From: Pleurotus ostreatus/Saccharomyces cerevisiae fusant
Taxonomy: Eukaryota > Opisthokonta
Reading direction: 5' to 3'
NCBI GenBank assembly: GCA_024196135.1
Contig: JAMQCK010001103.1
Coordinates: 1 to 12,006 of the forward strand
Length of the DNA stretch: 12,006 nt
Below, in pieces: positions 1 through 8,611 of this stretch. A model generated the notes under the pieces. That model was given only the letters and a program-made list of their open reading frames with translations, did no database searches and was not told where the DNA came from. A program made the translations under genes and the position numbers. Each line of letters opens with the position of its first letter. Position 1 is the stretch's first letter.

Positions 1-2796
1 GGGAAACCAGCCACGACAACGTCGATGTCCCCTGGCTTTATAGGAGGCGGGCAAGCAATATTGGCGTCGTAGATCTGCATAGGAGCTGGTATCGGATCGC
101 CGTTCGGCAGCGTAACCCTATCATGGCGCTTGACCATATACTCCAGAACCGTGTTCGCGCACTGATTGTACACCTGCACATCAGGGAAATTCGCCAGGAC
201 CGTCTTCGCCGCCGACGGTGACTTCTCGATCAAATGCGTGAGCTTCATGCAGCGGCTGCCCTCCGCAAGACCCATACTAAAGGCGCCGACGCCGCCGAAG
301 ACGTCGAGTACGCGCAGCTTGCGCTTCTCTACGTGCCTATTGAATGGCCGCTCGATGGCTTTGTATGTCGCGGCAGCAGCGTCCACGCATACTTTGCAGG
401 CAGGGACATCCTCGGGTTTGGCAAGGGGGGTACGCTGGTTCCATCGCGATTTCCTATTTGGTAGGGTATACTTGACGTAGAAATGGTACGGGTCGTCTAG
501 CCAGCCGGGTATAGCTTGCGCCTGGTCGGCGTGAGCCACCATGCACGGATGAACCAGGTTGGTCGCGTCGAGGGTAACAGAAGCTTCGGTGGTAAGGAAA
601 AGATGTCTCTGGGAGATCGTTAGAACCTGGGGGTCAAATGGGTGTGAGGGACGTACCTCATCTCTCAACTCGAACTGCGGAAGGTCGATGATCTCACCGA
701 ATCGCCCCAAAGGTCGTATCCGTACGTGCATCGTATCTCCATGCCCCGCCTCCTCGAAGTGGCGGATCTGCCCAATGAGGGCTGGTCCGTCCTTGGCACG
801 GTATAAACAGTAGTCATACTTGTGGTATGCATGACCGCCGAACTCGATGAATAGCTGCTTGTTGCGGAAGCGGCGAGGGTACACGTCTGCTTCGGCTTCT
901 TTGTCCAGAAACGCCTGGCACGCGGTGCAGTCGGTGCCTTCCAGCGTGGGACGCTCGACCGTCGTGAGGGATGCAACGTTCTTGTCGAAGTTGTACCTAC
1001 GTGCAGTGGGTAAGGTGAGGAAAGGTAAGAGAAATTCGGTAAGGCTCACCTGCAGAAATACTCGCCAACCGGTGCTAACGACTCGTTCCAGTGGACCTCA
1101 ATGCGTCCCAAGATCTCGCGCGGGCTTTTTGGGTCACACAACGCCGTGAGGAAGAGCTCCTGCGGGTGCGCGATTTCGTCCAGCCATGAAGAAGGAACTG
1201 CTTCGAACCAGCGTATGTGGACTTGCTCCGACGTCCGGTCGATGTAAACGATAGTCGCGAACCAGAACAGATCGCAGAGATGATGTCCAGGCTGTATCTC
1301 CGGCAGACTGTCGTACTTCATCAAGACAACAGTGTCGCCGACCTGTCAGTGCGTCAGAAAAGCGCATCCGAGGGCGATCGCGAGAGACCTACAGAGTACC
1401 TGGTCTTCCCTGCCCTATCTTCAATCACAAGGGACTTCGGTCGCGGATCCGCACGGTTCCCCTCAAATCGGAAGTACTTCTGCGCAGATTGCCTCCTCAA
1501 CATCTGTATCATTTGCATCTCGCGCTCGTGGTGGCGCTCAAAGAAGGCATCGTCCGGTAGGCCGCCTCTGTCACCGCGCCTTCCTATGATGTTGACAGGC
1601 TCGGTAAGGCGGCCCTCTGCAAGCTGCGCGATAAGCGGGATGACGGAGGTCGTCGTCTGGTTTTCGGGCCGTAGAACGGCGAGATCCAGGTTGCGCTCGT
1701 TGTCCCATCGGCTTGGTCTCCGGGTGGTCTCACGGCGCTGCAGCTGGCCCGCATTCGGAATGAGGTCCGTTATTAGCCTGGCACCAATGGCCTCCCTGAA
1801 GTCACTGGCGTCGAGATTGCAGATGGCCACCTGTATCTGACCTTTCTAATGAACGCCGTCAAGACGCGCTACGAAGAGAATATATGACAGCGCACTTACA
1901 GCATTCAGCACATCCTCCGGCCGTAGACGCTGATCAAGGACTTCGACCGATCCGATCGTACTCTTCAGTGTATTCCAGCTCAGACCTGAGTTCTCCAAAG
2001 CTCGCGAGATGACGAATTGTGCGCAGAACTTTTGTAGGTAGAACTCATCCAAGTAGAGATCTCGATAGTCGTCAGACGGGTCCGTAAGGATGTACCATGC
2101 CTGTTCCGTTTGGACGAAGAACAGCCTGAAATACGCGCCATGAGAGGGCAGCGCCCATACTAAGACAGCAAAGCGCTTACCCATCTCTCCGCTTGGCCTC
2201 GTAGAACGTGCTTTGTAGTGGCCCAATTTCAGCGTACATGCCTTGTTGATCTTCTTCATCGTCGTCCTGCCCCTCATCCTCGTCCACGTCTGCGACCGCG
2301 CGCGCCCAGCCCGCGGCCATCAGACCCGTATCTTGTTCCTCATCTTCGTCTTCAGCGTCGGTGACAGTCGCGAGAGAGGCCAGCTGCGACCGTTTGGCTG
2401 GATCGTATACACAGAAGCCCGACAGACTTCGGATAGGTTTGTCCTTATCGCCCGGCGCACGGACTTCGCCCTCGAGCTCCAAGCCTATTGCTTCGCTAGG
2501 AGTACCTTCGGCATGTTCGTAGAAGACAGGCCCAGCTATCGAGACGGATGATCAGCACCGCAATGAACCAGGACCATGGGCGCTAACTCACTTCGCTGTG
2601 TCCGTCTCTAGAGAGGTAGCGCCCAAATTAGCCAACTTTCCATGTATGCATCAAGTACAAATACTACCCTTCCATGATCCAAAGGCTCTCCAGGTCGCTT
2701 TCTTGACCCCGAACCAGATGTAACTTGAGACTCCGGGATCTGGGTCTCCCCGGGAAAGCAAACCTCGAAGGCGCTTCTGTGACTCTTCAGCGGCAT
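1..2796 (-). CDS. DNMT1: DNMT1-type DNA (cytosine-5) methyltransferase, 5' part (runs off the left edge)
   Basis: Predicted nuclear enzyme that methylates cytosine in DNA using S-adenosylmethionine, probably the maintenance type. Exons on the minus strand: 2796-2668, 2607-2592, 2535-2181, 2125-1900, 1845-1393, 1342-1050, 996-657, 608-1; all joins keep frame and give 807 residues. Seen: a basic N-terminus (about 32-48, NLS-like); a replication-foci-type domain (about 82-240, with FCVYD at 89-93 and QTEQAWYIL from about 172) interrupted by an acidic stretch (108-145); BAH1 (about 394-491, VGDTVVLMKYD start); BAH2 (about 545-640); then the SAM-binding motif I DVFGGVGAFSMG (706-717), motif II IEK (731-733) and the beginning of motif IV, VVVAGFP (801-807). 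The catalytic Pro-Cys and everything after it lie outside the window. RFD, two BAH domains and a methyltransferase is the DNMT1 order; no CXXC zinc finger is seen. The start was chosen because a TATATA lies 53 bp upstream and the reading continues smoothly through two introns. Exon 2 is only 16 nt. Family sure, exact exon 1-2 model likely. Confidence 0.93.
2536..2667 (-). other. DNMT1 introns 1 and 2 flanking a 16-nt microexon
   Basis: Intron 1 is 2667-2608 (60 bp: donor GTAGTA, branch GCTAAT, acceptor CTCTAG). Exon 2 is 2607-2592 (16 nt). Intron 2 is 2591-2536 (56 bp: donor GTGAGT, branch GCTGATC, acceptor CGATAG). Splicing both out joins a basic N-terminal segment to TGPVFYEHAEG, the start of the conserved part of the protein. 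Skipping the 16-nt exon would break the frame. Confidence 0.7.
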
Positions 2797-2848
2797 GTCG
2801 GTTTATCCTTACAGATGTCTCGTAAATTGGTAGAGCAATGCAAGACAA

Positions 2849-2854
2849 TATATA
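2849..2854 (-). promoter_or_regulatory. TATA element of the methyltransferase gene
   Basis: TATATA, 53 bp upstream of the proposed ATG at 2796, at a suitable distance for a transcription start near 2820 and a very short leader. Inferred from position and sequence only. Confidence 0.5.
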
Positions 2855-2922
2855 GCAGAGGATATCACGCCTCCATTTAGCGTGGGACGTAGCGCCGTGG
2901 TGGCAAGAGCTGAGGCGCCGGT

Positions 2923-2928
2923 ACGCGT
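2923..2928. promoter_or_regulatory. ACGCGT (MluI cell-cycle box) in the DNMT1 promoter
   Basis: A single ACGCGT hexamer 127 bp upstream of the DNMT1 start codon. This is the core site of the fungal MBF/DSC1 factor that drives G1/S genes. One copy can occur by chance; its position is suggestive because maintenance methylation is tied to S phase. Confidence 0.3.
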
Positions 2929-2969
2929 GTCGAGCCCACTCGGTATTTGCCGTTCAGAAGCGTCACGGT

Positions 2970-2975
2970 CACGTG
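2970..2975. promoter_or_regulatory. CACGTG E-box upstream of the methyltransferase gene
   Basis: Perfect CACGTG palindrome 174 bp upstream of the proposed DNMT1 start, a possible bHLH-factor site. A second copy lies at 8422-8427 before the F-box gene. A six-base palindrome alone is weak evidence. Confidence 0.25.
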
Positions 2976-3626
2976 CGCGTGAGGTTGATTTTCCTATCCG
3001 CGCCTCCTGTTGGCTGGCACTCCTGACTGTCAACTAACCTTCGTACTCCTTTGTTATCAATGACCCTATCTTCACATCCCCCTCGTCCAAACCCCGTATA
3101 GCTACATAAATCATTGATTGTACATTATGCATTGGCGCCATGTCGTGTATCTGGCGGTGAGAGGAAGGCAGTGTTGTTGAGTTACATCGGCGAGAACCCC
3201 CGGTGGGATATACATCTGCAAAGAGGAAGCGGCGAGTGGTAGTAATGGCATGTAGGAATACTTAAGACGGCTCGTATCGTATATGACAGAGGAGAGGGAT
3301 GGGCGGAAGAAGCGACGGGGGGAGAAAACACAGCGCAATGAGAAAAGAAAGCGGCGCAACGAGAAACAACGACGCGAATGAACATGGTCATGAACATGGA
3401 AGGCGCACGCGACCGAGGAGCAACGCGCGCAGAAGATTTGGGTAACCAACCATTGTACATACGACACGTACACGCTCTACGGTAACAGCGCGCATGGAGA
3501 GGAAGAAGAAAGGCGAGGGCAGGCGGCAGGGGCGAACAAGAAAAGGGAACCAAGCGCTGGCGGGGGATAGAAGGGGGCGAGAGAGAGAGTCCGTGGTTCG
3601 TGCATTACCGGAGAATAATGATAGAT

Positions 3627-5338
<1,712 letters not shown>

Positions 5339-5514
5339 GGTAGTTCCGACTGGGATGATGGTGGTAGGAGAGAAGAAGGGATGTGGTGGTCGGCCTGGTG
5401 GGCCGGGAGTTGGGAAGGTGAGTGTTTCTGGGCGCCCGGCGGGAGTGCAGATCGAGAGGGCTTTGTTTGGTTTCTGCCCAAATCCGGTCGTCCATCGATG
5501 CCGGCCGGCATGCG

Positions 5515-5522
5515 TGACGTCA
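5515..5522. promoter_or_regulatory. CRE / ATF-CREB site upstream of HOG1
   Basis: Perfect palindrome TGACGTCA, 177 bp upstream of the HOG1 ATG. This is the consensus for Atf1/Sko1-type bZIP factors, which in other fungi are nuclear targets of Hog1/Sty1. A role in HOG1 feedback is inferred. Confidence 0.45.
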
Positions 5523-5683
5523 TAGTCTAAGGCAGGTCCCTCACGCCGAACAGGAGCCGCCGAATCTAACCTTGCACTACTGTACGGAGCTCAGGGCGGA
5601 CGTCGACGTCGCGCCGTATGTCTGCGTTAAAAACGTAGGTTTCCCCAATTAATTTTCATGAGAGGTTTGTAAGCAAGAGTCGA

Positions 5684-6141
5684 ACGCGTGAGGGAGCAAG
5701 TCGGATTGAAGTCCTCTCAGCGAGCCTGAGTTGGAGAGGGCGGGGCTTTTTGGCGTGCACGGCCGGGTTTTCAGTACTTCAGTGGTTATAAATCTGTATT
5801 GAAGCTATTCTATGCACTTGATACTGCGCGGAGTACTACTTTAAGATGTCGACGCGTAGGTGCTTCACGAGGGGGCATCCTGCAATTGACGCGACGGCAC
5901 GGCATGCTCAGAGAGGGCCATGTCGACGCGTCTCCACACGAGGTGATGTCGGTGATGGGGAGGGGGTGGTGGGACGCGTTCTGATCCTTTTGGACGCGTA
6001 TACGCGTCCGGCGGCGTCGTAACCGCCGCCAGTCGGCCGTCAACACGCGTACGGGCTGCTCCACGCCCTCCCCCGGCGCCTCCTGCGCGTGGCGTACGAA
6101 ACGTCCACGTCCTGGTTTGACAAGGCGCGCTTGGGACGCGT
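5684..6141. promoter_or_regulatory. Cluster of eight ACGCGT (MluI cell-cycle box) hexamers
   Basis: ACGCGT starts at 5684, 5852, 5926, 5974, 5994, 6002, 6045 and 6136: eight copies in 458 bp, far above the chance expectation for a hexamer (well under one). ACGCGT is the core site of MBF/DSC1 (Mbp1/Swi6-type) at G1/S genes in yeasts. The cluster lies about 350-800 bp upstream of HOG1 and about 900-1350 bp upstream of MCR1. Which gene it serves, if any, is unknown. Confidence 0.5.
5992..6009. repeat. 18-bp perfect palindrome GGACGCGTATACGCGTCC
   Basis: Two inverted half-sites GGACGCGTA/TACGCGTCC with no spacer, containing two of the ACGCGT boxes. It is read directly in the sequence and could bind a dimeric factor. 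Confidence 0.8.
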
Positions 6142-6676
6142 TGTCGTGGGCGCAGCATTGCGAAGGATAGCTTGTTGACCTTATGAGGTGCGCGACGACA
6201 AGGTGAGCGTAGCTTGAGAGGAGTCTTCGTTAGGTGTCTCTAGCGCGCCGTAGGCATTACTGAAGCGCCCAAGCGCCGTCCAGAATGTCCCGTATCGAAG
6301 TGGTGGCACGGAGCGTCGCGTAGAGATTTTTCTACTATGGTGCAGACAATCAAATTCCCTGGCTATCAGCCAGGCGACGACGAGGCAGGCATGAGAGGCG
6401 AAGTTATTTGAGGAGAGCCTCCATGACAAGAGTGTATCAGGTATCGAGATCAGCATACCGCTGAGTTGCTGCCTGCGAAGTGTTTATTAGATTACATGAG
6501 GGTCGAAATCAGGGATGAGGCGCGCCGGTCAATTGTTTAAATTGTCGCCTAAGCGTGCGGCGCACGTTACAGTGGCATCATTTCTGGTGGGGTCAATTCC
6601 ATACGTAACATGTTAACTAGGGCTTTTCCCTGGTCAGTCTCCTACTGTACATATAAGCAGACATGCGCAAAGAGCT

Positions 6677-6764
6677 GGTGACACGGGAAAGACCTTGCAA
6701 TTGCAAGCAAGGAAAGAAGGTGACGCGTCCGGAGCGCGTGGACATTTCCCCATTAGGTGACACG
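6677..6764 (+). repeat. Three GGTGAC-type direct repeats and a 14-bp palindrome upstream of MCR1
   Basis: GGTGACACG occurs at 6677-6685 and 6756-6764, with a variant GGTGACGCG at 6719-6727; spacings are 42 and 37 bp. Between the first and second lies the perfect palindrome CTTGCAATTGCAAG (6694-6707). All lie 270-360 bp before the MCR1 start. A regulatory role is only inferred. Confidence 0.4.
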
Positions 6765-6883
6765 CAAGGGGAATCCGGCAATAGCCGGCAGGAAACTACG
6801 CACAACCACTGTCTCCTCCTCATCCCCTTCGCAAGCGGCGGCCTCAGTGAGGAGGACAGCGTCAGGACAACTTGCAGTGCTCT

Positions 6884-6888
6884 CCAAT
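6884..6888 (+). promoter_or_regulatory. CCAAT box upstream of MCR1
   Basis: CCAAT 146 bp before the MCR1 ATG and about 80 bp before the TATA element. It is the binding site of the HAP complex, which often controls respiratory genes in fungi, so it fits a mitochondrial redox enzyme. Single-site evidence only. Confidence 0.3.
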
Positions 6889-6967
6889 CATCAATACAGT
6901 GTCAGGGCGCCGGGTAAACAGTACTCGAGCGCAATAACCGCTTAGCAAATCGCACTTTGTCGTCATT

Positions 6968-6973
6968 TATAAA
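6968..6973 (+). promoter_or_regulatory. TATA box of MCR1
   Basis: TATAAA 61 bp upstream of the MCR1 start codon, placing the likely transcription start near 7000 and giving a leader of roughly 35-40 nt with no upstream ATG. Confidence 0.6.
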
Positions 6974-7033
6974 GCCGGGGTGCGACCCCAAGTTCAACTC
7001 TCCCGCGCGTTTCCGCACTCAGACCCGCCAGCC

Positions 7034-8260
7034 ATGTCCGCGACCTTCCTCAGGGCGACCTCTGCCATTCGGCCCCTTGTGAGTCGAGCGAGAAAGGGAG
7101 AAGGAGCCAAGCTAATAGTCGCAGTCCCAATCTGCGCGCTTCGGAGCCCGTCGGTTCGCGTCGACCGCACCCGAGACTCCCAAGAAGGCGTCGAATGCGC
7201 CCCTCTACTTCGCCCTGGCTGGTCTGGCTGGCGCCGGTGCCTACTACACGCTCTACCGCGAAGATGCTGCGCCGGTCCCCAAGCAGGAGAAGAGCCCGCT
7301 CGACCCGGACAACTTCATCGACTTCAAGCTGAAGAAGGTCATCCCCTACAACCACAACACGTCCACCTTCGTCTTCGAGCTCCCGGACAACCAGTCCTCG
7401 ATGCTCCCCGTCGCGTCGTGCGTGGTCACAAAGTCGGACACGCTCCTGGACGACAAGGGCAAGCCCGTCATCCGCCCGTACACCCCGATCACGCCCTCGG
7501 ACAAGCAGGGCGAGCTGTCGATCCTGATCAAGAAGTACGACACTGGCAAGATGTCGAAGCACATCTTTGAGATGAAGGTACGTGCCGCAGGCCGTGCGCT
7601 CTGTGCCAGCACTCACGCGCCGACAGGAGGGCGACAAGCTGGGTATCAAGGGTCCCATCATGAAGATCCCGTGGCAGAGTGAGTGGGGGACTGAACTGCA
7701 CTGAACCCGCCTAACACCCTCGCAGTCAACCAGTTTGACGAGGTTGCCATGATCGCAGGCGGTAGCGGCATGTGCGTATTAACACTTTCCTTTCCTTCCC
7801 CCGACTCACGCCTCCCAGCACCCCCATGCACCAGATCCTAGAGTACGCGCTCAAGAACAAGGAGAACAAGACGCGCTTCACGCTCATCTTCGCCAACGTC
7901 ACCGAGAAGGACATCCTCCTCAAGGAGCAATTCGACGAGTGGGAGAAGAAGTACCCGAACACGTTCAAGGCCGTCTACACGCTGGACAAGCCGAGCGAGG
8001 GCTGGAAGGGTCCCACTGGCTACGTGAATGCGGAGCTGATCAAGCAGCACGTTGCCCCTGCCACGCTGGGCGAGAAGGTGAAGGTGCTCGTGTGCGGCCC
8101 GCCTGGTCAGGTCGCTTCGCTTGCTGGCAAGAAGGCTGGCTACGCGCAGGGCGAGCTCTCCGGTGTCCTCAAGGAGCTCAACTACACGCCTGAGCAGGCA
8201 AGTACCTCAGTATTGACCGTGACCTGGCGCTAATCTCGCTTGCAGGTGTTCAAGTTCTGA
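7034..8260 (+). CDS. MCR1: Mitochondrial NADH-cytochrome b5 reductase
   Basis: FAD enzyme passing electrons from NADH to cytochrome b5-type acceptors, expected at the mitochondrial outer membrane or intermembrane space. Exons: 7034-7078, 7125-7577, 7627-7678, 7726-7771, 7819-8197, 8246-8260; 329 aa. Seen: an Arg/Ser-rich N-terminus (1-35, e.g. SARFGARRFAS) typical of a mitochondrial presequence; a membrane segment (about 41-58, YFALAGLAGAGAYYTLY); the FAD-binding motif RPYTP (132-136) and GKMSKHIF (156-163); the NADH-binding motif AGGSGITP (194-201); and the C-terminal CGPPG (291-295), ending VFKF as is usual for the family. Length matches fungal Mcr1 (about 300-330). Introns of 46-49 bp; the first four are GT-AG, the last (8198-8245) is GC-AG. 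The presequence plus membrane anchor favours MCR1 over the endoplasmic reticulum form CBR1. The start ATG is the first after the TATA box. Confidence 0.96.
8198..8245 (+). other. GC-AG intron (intron 5 of MCR1)
   Basis: Donor CAG|GCAAGT, branch GCTAATC (near 8229), acceptor TTGCAG. Removing 48 bp joins PEQ to VFKF and the stop. The nearest GT donor (GTACCT at 8202) would put the last exon out of frame and lose the conserved C-terminus. Confidence 0.85.
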
Positions 8261-8611
8261 TCGTACCTACCATGGTTGAGTAGATATGCAAACGAAAATT
8301 GAAGAACCTGTATTACTTCAAACGAACTTTGAACAACGCTTGTCACCGTCCTTCGCGTCGTAAAGCAACGTACAAGTACTCGAGGCAAGACGCGTGTCGA
8401 GGTACGTGTTCGCTTATGGACCACGTGATCTCCATATATGGTTGCCCTTGTTGGCGGATTTGGTAAAGGGTGGGGTTGTTGCTCAATTCGGATGAATGGG
8501 CATTGGGGTATTTATGTCGGAGGGTATGGTGGGTTCTCAAGCAGGGTTCTCCCTTCTTTCTCCGCCGTGATCGAGCTACTTTCGTCAAGACCAGCCTCTG
8601 CTCCCCTCGCC
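8261..8611. other. Intergenic region between MCR1 and the F-box gene
   Basis: 351 bp holding the MCR1 3' region and the F-box gene promoter. A CACGTG E-box is at 8422-8427. The frame of the F-box gene stays open upstream to an ATG at 8438, so part of this stretch could be coding if that start is used, but its Gly-rich translation looks non-coding. No clear polyadenylation signal or TATA box. Confidence 0.5.

Larger units (their letters stand above)
2797..3626. other. Intergenic region between DNMT1 promoter and HOG1 3' end
   Basis: No supported gene. The left part (2797 to about 3060) carries the DNMT1 promoter elements. The right part (about 3290-3620) is strongly purine-rich on the plus strand, so pyrimidine-rich on the minus strand, as expected for the HOG1 3' untranslated region or terminator. 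Open frames of 100-145 codons here are compositionally skewed (runs of R, P and S) and resemble no family I know. No tRNA or repeat array seen. Confidence 0.6.
5339..7033. other. Divergent intergenic region between HOG1 and MCR1
   Basis: A 1.7 kb stretch with no supported gene. Directly upstream of HOG1 (5339-5420) the minus strand is pyrimidine-rich and ATG-free, like a leader. Positions 5684-6141 hold the ACGCGT cluster. A TATAAA at 5787-5792 has no convincing ORF after it. Positions 6150-6650 hold a 91-codon minus-strand ORF (6456-6181) of no recognisable family. Positions 6660-6980 hold short repeats, a palindrome, CCAAT and the MCR1 TATA. A non-coding RNA in the middle is possible but not shown. 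Confidence 0.6.

Noticed and set aside
1217..1840. 207-codon plus-strand ORF
   Set aside because: Lies antisense over methyltransferase exons 5-6, which carry a clear BAH domain; composition is a mirror of the true frame and no family is recognisable.
6358..6374. Hairpin CCTGGCT-ATC-AGCCAGG
   Set aside because: A single 7-bp stem without a T-tract or neighbouring gene end; expected by chance at this scale.
6181..6456. 91-codon minus-strand ORF in the intergenic gap
   Set aside because: No recognisable domain, no coding bias and no clear promoter; kept only as a note.
7050..7661. 203-codon minus-strand ORF
   Set aside because: Antisense to MCR1 exon 2; a by-product of GC-rich codon bias (Val/Leu/Arg-rich).
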